The notes: generated by a model not told the origin, from the letters alone. 64,000 bases of DNA from UBA8401 sp041665525 (GCA_041665525.1 JBAYIS010000005.1:1-64000), one strand, 5' to 3'. Positions 26,518-35,687 are shown, numbered from the stretch's first letter. A program made the numbers and translations.

Positions 26518-27627
26518 ATGGCAACCTTAGTCCACGATGAAATACCAAAGTTGATGAAAGGGAATGAAGCGCTTGCCGAAGCATCGCTCCGAGCAGGACT
26601 TCAGGCATACTTTGGCTACCCTATCACACCACAATCTGAAATTCTGGAATATCTTTCAGAACAAGCACCCCACCGGAAAGAAACAGTCATTCTTCAAGCG
26701 GAAAGTGAAGTAGCATCCATCAACATGGTCTACGGCGCAGCCGGTGCCGGAACAAGAGTGATGACAACATCGTCCAGTCCGGGCATTAGTTTGATGCAGG
26801 AAGGAATTTCTTATATCGCCGCAGCCGAGTTGCCTTGCCTTATTGCTAATGTGCAACGGGGAGGACCTGGACTCGGCACGATTCAACCGTCTCAAGGGGA
26901 TTATTTCCAGGCTACGAAAGGAGGCGGTCATGGAGATTACCATATGATCGTACTTGCGCCTTCCTCTGTACAGGAAATGGCAGACTTTGTTTTCGATGGT
27001 TTCCGACTCGCAGAAGAATACCGTATGCCGGCAATGATCCTGGCAGACGGTGCGCTCGGCCAGATGATGGAGAAGATCTATCTTCCGAAAGACGGATCAC
27101 TGCCGCGCACCGAGGCACCATGGTCCACCACCGGTAAATTAAAAAGCCGCGAAAGAAATTATATCACCTCCTTGCATATCGAACCGGATAAGATGGAAAT
27201 GATCAACATCCATCTTCAAGACAAATACCGGAAGCTAAAGAAAGAAGTGCGGTACGAACTGATTAATGTAAAGGATGCGGACATTATTCTCGTGGCATTC
27301 GGATTGTCTGCCCGCATCTGCAGCAAGGCGATGGAAATGGCGAGAGCGAAAGGATTGAATGTCGGTCTGCTCCGGCCGATTACATTGTACCCGTTCCCGA
27401 CCGATATCGTAGCCTCGTTTGCTGATCCGATGAGGATGTTCCTCACGGTGGAGATGAATGCGGGACAAATGGTCGAGGATGTCCGCCTTGCAGTGAACGG
27501 CAAATCACCGGTCTATTTCAAAGGGCGAATGGGAGGAATGATACCGACTCCGGAAGAAATCCTTCTGGAAATTGAGGCAATGGCAGAGAAACAACGGATC
27601 ACAAACCAGTCAGCGGGGTATTTATGA
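26518..27627 (+). CDS. 2-oxoacid:ferredoxin oxidoreductase, alpha subunit (KorA/VorB type)
   Basis: The 369-residue protein has the pyruvate:ferredoxin-oxidoreductase pyrimidine-binding domain (~8-230): GNEALAEASLRAGLQAYFGYPITPQSEI, QAESEVASINMVYGAAGAGTRVMTTSSSPG and ANVQRGGPGLGTIQPSQGDY. Domain II follows (~255-360): DADIILVAFGLSAR and GLLRPITLYPFP. Such enzymes oxidise a 2-oxoacid with CoA to acyl-CoA, CO2 and reduced ferredoxin. The best annotated relatives are 2-oxoisovalerate (VorB) and 2-oxoglutarate (KorA) forms, and the substrate cannot be told from sequence alone. The stop codon overlaps the ATG of the beta subunit by four bases. Confidence 0.94.
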   Translation: MATLVHDEIPKLMKGNEALAEASLRAGLQAYFGYPITPQSEILEYLSEQAPHRKETVILQAESEVASINMVYGAAGAGTRVMTTSSSPGISLMQEGISYIAAAELPCLIANVQRGGPGLGTIQPSQGDYFQATKGGGHGDYHMIVLAPSSVQEMADFVFDGFRLAEEYRMPAMILADGALGQMMEKIYLPKDGSLPRTEAPWSTTGKLKSRERNYITSLHIEPDKMEMINIHLQDKYRKLKKEVRYELINVKDADIILVAFGLSARICSKAMEMARAKGLNVGLLRPITLYPFPTDIVASFADPMRMFLTVEMNAGQMVEDVRLAVNGKSPVYFKGRMGGMIPTPEEILLEIEAMAEKQRITNQSAGYL

Positions 27628-28394
27628 ATGAGGTCGTGAACGAACTGATGGAAGTTGTCTATCACAAACCGCCAACACTCACGGATACGCCGATGCACTA
27701 TTGTCCCGGATGCGGACACGGCGTTATCCATCGTGTACTGATGGAAGTGATCGATGAAATGGGCATCGCCGAACAAACTGTTGGGATCGCACCCGTTGGT
27801 TGTTCGGTTTTTGCATATCATTATATGAATGTGGATATGCAGGAAGCGCCGCATGGAAGAGCGAGCGCCGTGGCAACAGGAGTCCGCAGAGTGTTGCCGG
27901 AAAAATATGTTTTCTCGTACCAGGGTGACGGTGATCTTGCTGCGATCGGCACCGGAGAAACGATCCACACGGTGAACCGCGGGGAAAATATCCTTATGGT
28001 GTTTGTGAACAACGGTATATACGGTATGACCGGCGGTCAGATGGCGCCGACCACGCTGTGTGGAATGGTAACTTCCACCTCGCCCTATGGACGGGATGAA
28101 CACCATATCGGATATCCATTGAAAATTACGGAGATGATCGCTCAACTGCCCGGTGCGTATTTTGTCGCACGGCATTCTGTGCACACTCCGGCGGCAGTAC
28201 GGAAACTAAAGAAAGCGTTTAAAGCATCATTCGAATTCCAGAAAGAGAAGAAGGGGACCTGTTTCATCGAAGTCGTTTCCAATTGTCCATCCGGATGGAA
28301 GATGACTCCCGCGGAATCGAACGAATGGATGGAAAAACATATGTTTCCGTACTATCCTCCGGGAGACATCAAGGTGCCCGCGGAACTGAAATAA
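27624..28394 (+). CDS. 2-oxoacid:ferredoxin oxidoreductase, beta subunit (thiamine pyrophosphate-binding)
   Basis: The 256-residue beta subunit binds thiamine pyrophosphate. The N-terminal HYCPGCGHGVIHRVL is the family signature and its cysteines are typical of the small-beta forms. The TPP/Mg motif is GDGDLAAIGTGETIHTVNRGENI with FVNNGIYGMTGGQMAPTT, which marks the Kor/Vor group. The C-terminal ~50 residues (FIEVVSNCPSGWKMTP) complete the active site. It overlaps the alpha subunit and lies 48 bases before the gamma subunit. Confidence 0.95.
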   Translation: MNEVVNELMEVVYHKPPTLTDTPMHYCPGCGHGVIHRVLMEVIDEMGIAEQTVGIAPVGCSVFAYHYMNVDMQEAPHGRASAVATGVRRVLPEKYVFSYQGDGDLAAIGTGETIHTVNRGENILMVFVNNGIYGMTGGQMAPTTLCGMVTSTSPYGRDEHHIGYPLKITEMIAQLPGAYFVARHSVHTPAAVRKLKKAFKASFEFQKEKKGTCFIEVVSNCPSGWKMTPAESNEWMEKHMFPYYPPGDIKVPAELK

Positions 28395-28442
28395 TCACAG
28401 GCCCAACGTCTATCAAAAAAAAGAAATATTTTTGAGGCTCTT

Positions 28443-29003
28443 ATGACCCAAGCACAAGAAATAATCATTGCAGGATTTGGCGGACAAGGTGTCTTGTCCA
28501 TGGGACAGATCATCTCCTACTCTGCGATGAAAGAGGGGAAGGAAGTAAGTTGGATGCCCGCATACGGTCCAGAAATGCGCGGCGGAACGGCTAATTGTAT
28601 TGTCATCGTTTCGCCGACCAAGGTGAGTTCGCCGATCGTGACGATGTTCGATTCAGCGATCCTCTTGAATCAGCCGTCTCTGGACAAGTTTGACAGCAAG
28701 ATCAAACCGGGCGGACTGCTGCTCTGTGAACAATCGACAATTATTACACCGAGCATCCGCGAGGATATCGAAAAATTGATGATCCCCGCAACGGAGATGG
28801 CAGTGAAGATGGGAAAGAAGCAGATCGCGAACATGATCCTTCTCGGTGCTTTCCTTGAACGCCGGCCTATCGTCAGCATTGCAAATGTCCTTCAAGCCTT
28901 GCACGAAGTGCTGCCCGAACGGCATCATCACCTGATACCGCTGAACGAAGAAGCATTGTATGCAGGACAACATTTTGCCGCAGAACGTATCCAGACTGCG
29001 TAG
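28443..29003 (+). CDS. 2-oxoacid:ferredoxin oxidoreductase, gamma subunit
   Basis: The 186-residue protein is the gamma subunit, with IAGFGGQGVLSMGQIISYSAMKEGKEVSWMPAYGPEMRGG split over residues 8-47; this binds CoA in related enzymes. NCIVIVSPTKVSSPIV and the hydrophobic core of the domain are present. It completes the delta-alpha-beta-gamma set, all on one strand. The order delta first is common for Kor/Vor in Bacteroidota. The 85-residue protein that starts 14 bases later is the next gene. Confidence 0.94.
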   Translation: MTQAQEIIIAGFGGQGVLSMGQIISYSAMKEGKEVSWMPAYGPEMRGGTANCIVIVSPTKVSSPIVTMFDSAILLNQPSLDKFDSKIKPGGLLLCEQSTIITPSIREDIEKLMIPATEMAVKMGKKQIANMILLGAFLERRPIVSIANVLQALHEVLPERHHHLIPLNEEALYAGQHFAAERIQTA

Positions 29004-29017
29004 AAAGGAATATGGCC

Positions 29018-29275
29018 ATGGCTCTGCAAAATTTTCGTTGTGAACAGACATGCAGGAACACCTGTTCGGCGCTGACCAAAGCGCTTCAGTTGGAATCGGA
29101 GATCGTACGGCTGTCCGAAGAGATGATGCAGCAATGCGATGATGACAACATCAAGCTCTTCATTTCTGATCTTGCCGAGAACAGCAGCGAACGCATAATC
29201 ACCATTATGCAGAAATTGAACGAAGTCCGCGCACGAATGCAGATCTATAATAATATGAACGATATGTTCCACTAA
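29018..29275 (+). CDS. Small all-helical protein at the end of the oxidoreductase operon
   Basis: I do not recognise this 85-residue protein. It has three Cys in the first ~15 residues (FRCEQTCRNTCSAL) and then two predicted amphipathic helices rich in Glu, Lys and Gln: LESEIVRLSEEMMQQC and NSSERIITIMQKLNEVR. It resembles a helical hairpin. I chose the ATG at 29018 because AAAGGA lies eight bases before it; an in-frame ATG at 29012 is too close to that site. Position, direction and 14-base gap suggest it is the last gene of the operon. It may be an accessory or assembly protein; this is inference. Confidence 0.68.
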   Translation: MALQNFRCEQTCRNTCSALTKALQLESEIVRLSEEMMQQCDDDNIKLFISDLAENSSERIITIMQKLNEVRARMQIYNNMNDMFH

Positions 29276-29293
29276 ACTTCTGCTCTTCTACTT

Positions 29294-29338
29294 CCCCCCC
29301 CCCGGCAAATCTGCCGGGGCTGCCGGGGGGGGAATGAC
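29294..29338. repeat. G/C-run palindrome after the oxidoreductase operon
   Basis: CCCCCCCCGGCA (29296-29307) pairs perfectly with TGCCGGGGGGGG (29321-29332) over 12 positions; an alternative inner pairing uses a second TGCCGGGG at 29312-29319. The following AATGACG matches the inner end of the dispersed element at 1097 and 44601. It may be a remnant of that family and may also stop transcription. Confidence 0.6.
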
Positions 29339-29560
29339 GCTGCACTTACCGCATCGATTTCGCACTTCCTTGTCCGCTCGAATCTGCATCGCACCGTATT
29401 AGAATGCTTTAATATGAACAGTTGCAGTGTCCGTTTTCGAATGAGATTCTTCCGTTCGTATGACATGGCGTTGGACAGCCTTTTTTCGAGGTTGCATCTG
29501 ATTGACTTGCTTCATAACTTTAGCCACATTGTGCATTATAATGAAGTACAAAGGGTTGGA

Positions 29561-29935
29561 ATGGCAAAAAAAATTCTGGTTGCGGAAGATGACGAAGATA
29601 ACAGGGACCTGGTCGTGTTTATGCTGCAGCGCAGCGGATTAGAACTGGAACTGCTGCAGGCGGAGAACGGACAAGAGGCGGTGGACCTTGCAATCCAACA
29701 TGTTCCGGACCTTATCCTGATGGACATGCAGATGCCGGTGATGGACGGATTTGCCGCTGTGAAATTGATCAAAGCGAATCCGGCTATTCATCATATTCCC
29801 ATTATTGCTTTCACCGCCCAGGCACGAGCGGAAGATAAAACGTTAACGAAGGCGATCGGCTGTGTCGAACATTATACGAAGCCGATGGATCCTGTTGAGT
29901 TAACGAACTTGATCCGTAAGTACGCCAATATATAA
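29561..29935 (+). CDS. Single-domain response regulator (CheY-like receiver)
   Basis: The 124-residue protein is a lone receiver domain, with KILVAEDDEDNRDL, the phospho-acceptor Asp55 in LMDMQMPVMDGF, the conserved Thr in IAFTAQ and Lys in HYTKPMDP. No output domain is attached. I chose the ATG at 29561 because it opens directly into the receiver fold; an open frame upstream to 29414 is not receiver-like. It lies 12 bases before a hybrid kinase gene and so is likely its partner or shuttle. Confidence 0.93.
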   Translation: MAKKILVAEDDEDNRDLVVFMLQRSGLELELLQAENGQEAVDLAIQHVPDLILMDMQMPVMDGFAAVKLIKANPAIHHIPIIAFTAQARAEDKTLTKAIGCVEHYTKPMDPVELTNLIRKYANI

Positions 29936-29947
29936 CTGCAAGGACCT

Positions 29948-32833
29948 ATGTTTCGTTCAAAAGTATATTTTAAAGTCTTAGCGTACTTCGGTTTACTGCT
30001 GATCGTTCTTGTTGCTATGACATGGATCGTCACCAACCGGCAGGTGACGATCGAGAAGGAATATAAATCCTCTAGTTCCGAAGTACTCTTCCTGCAAGAT
30101 CTGGAGAGACTGCGGGCTGCTATTGTCGATGTTCCGGAATATCTCGATCTGTATTCCAAGACGATGGACGAGCGCTTTAAGAACGATTTCGTTAAAGGGT
30201 TAAGCGAATTCGGAACACTCGTGGATGAGATTAGAAATGAGAGCACCGATTCATCCGCCAGTATCAATCTGGAACAGGTTGAATCGTTATTCTTTGAGTG
30301 GACCCATTTTGTCGGCGAACCGCGGATGAGACTTCTCAGCGGCGAAGTGTCCAGAGATTCTATCGCGATCGTAAAAGATGCATTGGATAAACTGGAATCA
30401 GAGCGGAACTATCTTGGCCAAGCCCGACTTTTGACCTCAACCATCTACGATAAATCGCTTCTCTCCCAGTCCCTTCGTATCGATAATGCACGAGAACTCG
30501 GCGGAGAATTGACGCGGTTTATCGTTATTGTCAACATCCTTTTTGCCGTCTTCGCTATTGCGCTTGGATTCATACTCAGCCGGTCCATTACGAAACCGCT
30601 GGAACAATTGCGCGAAGGAACGAGGGATATTGTTGCATCGAAATTTGTGACGATCGACCTTGACCGGATTGATGAGTTTGGTCAGCTGGCAAACGAGTTC
30701 AACTACATGTCCGCCATGTTGAACGAGAACTATACGCGTGTTAAAGCTTATTCAGACATGATGACGACGCTGAACCGCAACGATACCTTCACCGGTGTGG
30801 TTCGGGAAAGTCTCGATTTGCTTTGCCAGCAAACCCACTCCGGTGTTGGTGCACTGTATATCCGGAATAAAGGGACTGAAAAACTGGAACTTGCGGGAAA
30901 GTTCGGCATAAGCAATGAACAAAAAATGCAGACTTCCTTTGCCGTGGGTGAAGGAGTTGTGGGAGAATGCGCCCGTTTAAAACAATCGTTGGAAGTTTTC
31001 GACGTTGCACCAAATTCCACGATGACGATTGAATCAGGAATCCGATCTCAGATCCCCGCCTATACCTACACATTCCCGATTCTCTTCCAGGAGAACCTGG
31101 TTGGCGTGCTGGTATTCGGCACTATGCAAAAATTTGCCGAACTGTCAAGGAATCTTGTGGAAGGGGTCCTGCCGCAAATGGGCGTGGCTTTGACCAACGT
31201 GCAGAATTATGAAGAGACGCAGGAACTGTCGCGTGAAATCTCAAAAAAGCATGCCGAACTCAACACAAAGACACAGGAATTGGAAAAAGCATACCGAGTA
31301 AAATCGGATTTCCTGTCGAACATGTCCCACGAACTCCGGACGCCGCTGAACTCAATCATCGGCTTCTCATCCATTTTGCTCGGTGACCGCGGCGATCCTT
31401 TGACTGCGGATCAGCGGAAGGCACTGGAGAAAGTATTAAAGAACGGAAAACATTTATTGCAGCTGATCAATGATATTCTGGACTTCTCGAAGATTGAATC
31501 AGGCCGTATGCATGTCAGCATAGAATCGGATTCTGTGGAAGGTGTAATCAACGGTGCAATAATGACGGCGGAATCATTAATTCGTCAAAAGAATATTCAA
31601 TTGAAGAACGAGCTTGCACCGGACCTCCCATTGTTCAACACCGATGTTCTGAAGATTAAACAGATCCTCGTGAATCTTCTCAGCAATGCATCGAAATTTA
31701 CCGATGAGGGGGGATTAATCACTATTCAAGCGCGGCCAGAAGGTGCAATGACCAGGATTTCGGTTATCGACTCCGGCATCGGCATTGAACCGCATAACTT
31801 GGGAAAGATCTTCGAAGAATTCTCGCAGGTCGATTCGAGTCATTCGCGGAAATATCAGGGAACGGGACTCGGATTGCCGATCGCGCGTCGGTTGGCGCAG
31901 CTGCTTGGCGGCGATTTAACCGTTGACAGTATTGTGGGGAAAGGATCAACATTCACATTAACCATCCCGCCGGAATTTCCGGGAAGCGATAAGGCCGATG
32001 TGATCACGACTTCGGCACCGGCCCCGGTGAAGTCCAAAGAAATTCCTGTTACGCAACAGATCAAACAGATGAATATTCAACCGCCGAACAACGGCAGCGA
32101 GACCCGCGTACTGTGCATCGATGATGAACCTGATGTCATTGAGATACTCAGAAACTATCTCGTTCCGGAAGGATTCACCGTGTTTGGAGCTAACTCCGGC
32201 GATGACGGCATTAAATTAGCCGAGAAGTTGCAACCGTCCGTGATTACACTGGATATCATGATGCCGAAAAAGGACGGATGGCAGGTGTTGCGAGAGTTGA
32301 AAGCCAATCCGCTGACACAGAATATTCCCGTTCTGATCCATTCCATGGTGGACAATATTCCGCTCGCATTTTCCCTCGGTGCAATCGATTATCTGCCGAA
32401 ACCTGCGGATGTCTCACTGGTGCTGAGGACGGTGCGCAAAGCAACATCGAAGGATGACAAATACGTGCTGGTGGTTGATGACGACGATGATTTCCGATCC
32501 TTGCTGGTAAAAGTGCTGAAGGAGGAAGGGTACTCTGTCCAGACGGCGTCTAACGGACAGGCAGCGCTCACCAAGATTGAATCGAGCAAGCCGTCACTGA
32601 TCCTTCTCGACTTGAGCATGCCGGTGATGGATGGTTTTGAAGTATTAAAGAAGTTAAAAGGATCGGAACAATGGCATACGATACCCGTCGTCATTCTGAC
32701 GGGGATCGACTTGACAGAGACTCAGATCGCAGAGATTAACAACCTGACCGGAGAATTGTTGAAGAAGAAGGATTATTCTTCTGCAACTCTTTCCAGCGCG
32801 ATAAAACACGCACTCCTCATTGATAAGAAATAG
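29948..32833 (+). CDS. Membrane hybrid histidine kinase: HAMP, GAF, HisKA/ATPase, two receivers
   Basis: The 961-residue protein has a first membrane helix at ~12-30, a ~150-residue helical sensor region outside the membrane that is similar in shape to CHASE3/4HB sensors, and a second helix at ~190-212. A HAMP domain (~213-265, SRSITKPLEQLREGTRDI) and a GAF domain (~280-425) follow, then a coiled coil. The kinase core has His461 in NMSHELRTPLNSI, with NLLSNASKFTD, DSGIGIE and GTGLGLP. Two receivers end the protein: VLCIDDEPD with Asp769 and YLPKPAD, and VLVVDDDDD with Asp888. Such a layout transfers phosphate within the protein and to other receivers. It is followed after 11 bases by a receiver-kinase gene. 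Confidence 0.94.
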   Translation: MFRSKVYFKVLAYFGLLLIVLVAMTWIVTNRQVTIEKEYKSSSSEVLFLQDLERLRAAIVDVPEYLDLYSKTMDERFKNDFVKGLSEFGTLVDEIRNESTDSSASINLEQVESLFFEWTHFVGEPRMRLLSGEVSRDSIAIVKDALDKLESERNYLGQARLLTSTIYDKSLLSQSLRIDNARELGGELTRFIVIVNILFAVFAIALGFILSRSITKPLEQLREGTRDIVASKFVTIDLDRIDEFGQLANEFNYMSAMLNENYTRVKAYSDMMTTLNRNDTFTGVVRESLDLLCQQTHSGVGALYIRNKGTEKLELAGKFGISNEQKMQTSFAVGEGVVGECARLKQSLEVFDVAPNSTMTIESGIRSQIPAYTYTFPILFQENLVGVLVFGTMQKFAELSRNLVEGVLPQMGVALTNVQNYEETQELSREISKKHAELNTKTQELEKAYRVKSDFLSNMSHELRTPLNSIIGFSSILLGDRGDPLTADQRKALEKVLKNGKHLLQLINDILDFSKIESGRMHVSIESDSVEGVINGAIMTAESLIRQKNIQLKNELAPDLPLFNTDVLKIKQILVNLLSNASKFTDEGGLITIQARPEGAMTRISVIDSGIGIEPHNLGKIFEEFSQVDSSHSRKYQGTGLGLPIARRLAQLLGGDLTVDSIVGKGSTFTLTIPPEFPGSDKADVITTSAPAPVKSKEIPVTQQIKQMNIQPPNNGSETRVLCIDDEPDVIEILRNYLVPEGFTVFGANSGDDGIKLAEKLQPSVITLDIMMPKKDGWQVLRELKANPLTQNIPVLIHSMVDNIPLAFSLGAIDYLPKPADVSLVLRTVRKATSKDDKYVLVVDDDDDFRSLLVKVLKEEGYSVQTASNGQAALTKIESSKPSLILLDLSMPVMDGFEVLKKLKGSEQWHTIPVVILTGIDLTETQIAEINNLTGELLKKKDYSSATLSSAIKHALLIDKK

Positions 32834-32844
32834 AAAGATATTTT

Positions 32845-33981
32845 ATGTTTGACCATGATGAAAATGTGCCGACGATCCCCAGAGTCCTCTTCGTCGACGA
32901 TACGGAAGATAATCTGGACCTGCTGGAATTTGCTTTAAAGAAAAAACCGATCACCATGTTTCGTGCATCCAGCGGAAAGGAATGCCTTGAGGTGGCAGAA
33001 GCGCAACAGCCGGATATGATCGTGCTGGATATTCAAATGCCGGAGATGGACGGTTTCGAAACTCTTCGCAGACTGCGTGCTAATCCCGCCACTTCGAAGA
33101 TACCGGTGATATTTTTAACCGCCATTAAACGCGATCCACAAAGCATAGCGGAAGGAATTCTGCTGGGTGCGGAAGAGTACCTGACGAAACCGATCGATCT
33201 GGAAGAACTGTTTGCCCGGGTCCGGTCCATCTACCGGGTGATGGCTGTACAGCGCGAACTGGAGCAGGTGAAATCACAGTTTATGGCGATGCTGGTCCAT
33301 GATCTGCGCACGCCGTTGACGATCATTATCAGCAGCATCGATTATATCCTGCGGCACTATAATACCGACAAACCGCTGGATTCGGACGGTGTGAAACTGA
33401 TGGAGACTGTTCTTGCATCTACCCGCGGTATGGCAAATCTCGTCAATGACCTGTTGGATCTCTCCAAGTATCAGGCGGGTCAAATGCTGTTGAACAAACA
33501 GACCTTTACCATTCACGAAATGATTGAGGAGTCGCTGCAGCCATTCCTCCTTCAGTTTAAAAGAAAGAATATTGTCTTCCATACTGAAGTCAATCCCGAC
33601 CTTCCCCGCATCGAAGCGGATTCCGGTAAGATAGTGCAGTTAATGACGAACTTGCTTTCCAATGCAATGAAATTCACTCCGGACGATGGTTCCATTACAA
33701 TTACAGTGGAACAAGAGCGTGACGAGGCACAGAAAGCCGAATTTATCAAAGTGTCGGTAAGCGATTCCGGAGTTGGCATTAAACCGGAAGAGATACCGCT
33801 GTTGTTCGAACAGTACCGCCAGGTTTCGTCATCAACAAAAACGAAAGAGAAGGGGACGGGGCTCGGTCTCGCTATCTGTAAGTTGATTGTGCAGGCACAC
33901 GGTGGCACGATCAACGTTACAAGCGAATTAAATAAGGGAACAACTTTCACATTCACGCTTCCGTCCCGGAAGGAACAATAA
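32845..33981 (+). CDS. Receiver-histidine kinase fusion
   Basis: The 378-residue protein starts with a receiver (~10-130, VLFVDDTEDN, Asp62 in LDIQMPEMDGF, YLTKPID) followed by HisKA with His152 in LVHDLRTPLT and an ATPase domain (LMTNLLSNAMKFTP, DSGVGIK, GTGLGLAICKL). Receiver-first kinases are usually switched on by phosphate from another kinase, so it may work downstream of the hybrid kinase that ends 11 bases earlier. With the single receiver at 29561 this makes a three-gene relay with four receivers, two kinases and no output domain. Confidence 0.93.
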   Translation: MFDHDENVPTIPRVLFVDDTEDNLDLLEFALKKKPITMFRASSGKECLEVAEAQQPDMIVLDIQMPEMDGFETLRRLRANPATSKIPVIFLTAIKRDPQSIAEGILLGAEEYLTKPIDLEELFARVRSIYRVMAVQRELEQVKSQFMAMLVHDLRTPLTIIISSIDYILRHYNTDKPLDSDGVKLMETVLASTRGMANLVNDLLDLSKYQAGQMLLNKQTFTIHEMIEESLQPFLLQFKRKNIVFHTEVNPDLPRIEADSGKIVQLMTNLLSNAMKFTPDDGSITITVEQERDEAQKAEFIKVSVSDSGVGIKPEEIPLLFEQYRQVSSSTKTKEKGTGLGLAICKLIVQAHGGTINVTSELNKGTTFTFTLPSRKEQ

Positions 33982-34146
33982 GGGCGGGACCATCCGCTGT
34001 TATGGAAACTCTGCAGTTCACCGTTGTTCTGCAGGGTTTTTTCCGTTTCAAACCTATCTTTTTCATAACATTTCCTTGCTTCATTTTTTTTCATCGGTTA
34101 TATTGTAATAATGTTACCGTCCGTTCACTAACAGCGCGATGTGCCA

Positions 34147-35133
34147 ATGCTCAATTATGTTTGGATTGCTCTTCTTCTGATCGGAATATTTACTGCTGCC
34201 GGAAGAGACATCAATGATGCAGCAACAAATACATATCGAAATGATGTTCCCCTTACGTCGCACTTTGAACAGGTACAACCGACCGCAAGGGCGGTCCCAT
34301 CGGCTGAAGGAATCATTGTAATTCCCGCCGCCGATTTTAATCAATTCTACAATTCGACCGCTGCACAATCTGAAGTTCGCCAACCCGCCATTTTAAAAAC
34401 GCTCCTCTCTGGTAAACAACGTTTGGAAATGACCATTACCGATGCCTCCCCGCAATTTTGGAAGGAGATGGCGCAGGCAGCTGGTGGAAAAAAACAACTG
34501 GAAGCCGATGTGCACTCCTTCAATCCCGAAACGCGTGAGATTGTATTTATTATGGAGAGAGTGTCGTTCGTCAAGATCAGGGCGGTGACGAAAGCGGCAA
34601 TCGATTTTGCCGATACCGCGGTGAAGATCTCTTTGGGACTCATCGGTGTAATGGCGCTCTGGCTCGGCATAATGAAAGTCGGCGAAGCAGCCGGTCTGCT
34701 GGAATTGCTCACGCGCGCGTTGGCGCCGGTGACCAGACAACTATTTCCGGATGTTCCACCCAATCACCCCGCAGTGGGTGCGATGATCATGAACATTGCT
34801 GCAAATATGCTGGGACTGAACAATGCGGCAACTCCGCTGGGATTAAAGGCGATGGAAGAATTGAACAAGATTAATCCGAAAGCCGGAACGGCATCCAATG
34901 CCATGTGTACATTTCTTGTCGTGAATACGTCGGGATTAACCTTGATTCCTGCAACAGCTATTGCCATACGGGCCGGTCTCGGTTCGGCAGATCCCGGAAT
35001 CATCATCGGAACGTCGATCTTTGGCGCTGGCTGTGCAACCGTTGCTGGATTGGCGGCAGTGAAACTGCTACAGCGGCTGCCCAGGTATAAAAGGGAATTG
35101 GAAGTACCGGAACCGGAGTTGAAGAATGGTTGA
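34147..35133 (+). CDS. SpmA-like nucleoside-recognition (Gate) membrane protein with long extracytoplasmic insert
   Basis: The 328-residue protein has a first membrane helix (~3-16), a ~120-residue polar region (~20-145), then the Gate domain (~150-300) with GVMALWLGIMKVGEAAG, NHPAVGAMIMNIAANMLGLNNAATP and MCTFLVVNTSGLTLIPAT. The motif pattern is that of SpmA, whose Bacillus homologue is about 196 residues, so the extra N-terminal part is unusual. The family is linked to nucleoside or small-molecule transport and to spore maturation in Firmicutes, but no spore genes are seen here. I chose ATG 34147; GTG 34141 is equally possible. It overlaps the SpmB-like gene by eight bases. Confidence 0.85.
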   Translation: MLNYVWIALLLIGIFTAAGRDINDAATNTYRNDVPLTSHFEQVQPTARAVPSAEGIIVIPAADFNQFYNSTAAQSEVRQPAILKTLLSGKQRLEMTITDASPQFWKEMAQAAGGKKQLEADVHSFNPETREIVFIMERVSFVKIRAVTKAAIDFADTAVKISLGLIGVMALWLGIMKVGEAAGLLELLTRALAPVTRQLFPDVPPNHPAVGAMIMNIAANMLGLNNAATPLGLKAMEELNKINPKAGTASNAMCTFLVVNTSGLTLIPATAIAIRAGLGSADPGIIIGTSIFGAGCATVAGLAAVKLLQRLPRYKRELEVPEPELKNG

Positions 35134-35674
35134 AGTGTTCAAAACGATCATTAATCTGATTTCTGCAATCGCTATTCCTTTGTTCATCGTGATCTTCCTG
35201 GGTTGGGGATTGGTAAAAAAAGTAAAAGTGTATGAAGTATTTGTGGAAGGAGCGAAGGAGGGATTTGCCACTGCGGTTAGGATCATTCCATTCCTGGTGG
35301 CGATGTTGTTGGCGATCGGAGTCTTTCGTGCCAGCGGTGCAATGGATGTTGTAGTGGCAGTTTTGTCGCCGGCAACCGATCTGATTGGCATGCCCGCAGA
35401 AGTAATGCCGCTGGCGTTGCTCCGGCCGCTGTCAGGCAGCGGTTCGATGGGGCTGATGACCGAATTGATGAACACGCACGGGCCGGATTCCTTTATTGGA
35501 GTTTTGGCATCTACGATGTTCGGCAGTACAGAAACTACATTTTATATTCTCGCAGTCTATTTTGGTTCGGTCGGTATAAAAAATACTCGCCATGCGCTGC
35601 CGGCAGGATTAATCGCCGATTTCTTCGGAATGATCGGTGCGGTTATTATCGTCCGGATGTTGTTTAGTTTGTAA
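35126..35674 (+). CDS. SpmB-like nucleoside-recognition (Gate) membrane protein
   Basis: The 182-residue protein has a typical Gate domain with five or six hydrophobic stretches: ISAIAIPLFIVIFLGWGLV, IIPFLVAMLLAIGVFRASG, LALLRPLSGSGSMGLMTELM and STMFGSTETTFYILAVYFG. The length and motifs match SpmB (178 residues in Bacillus). The gene overlaps the SpmA-like gene, so the two proteins are likely to act together. The gene for an outer-membrane protein follows 13 bases after its stop. Confidence 0.9.
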   Translation: MVEVFKTIINLISAIAIPLFIVIFLGWGLVKKVKVYEVFVEGAKEGFATAVRIIPFLVAMLLAIGVFRASGAMDVVVAVLSPATDLIGMPAEVMPLALLRPLSGSGSMGLMTELMNTHGPDSFIGVLASTMFGSTETTFYILAVYFGSVGIKNTRHALPAGLIADFFGMIGAVIIVRMLFSL

Positions 35675-35687
35675 TGTAAGGTAACCT

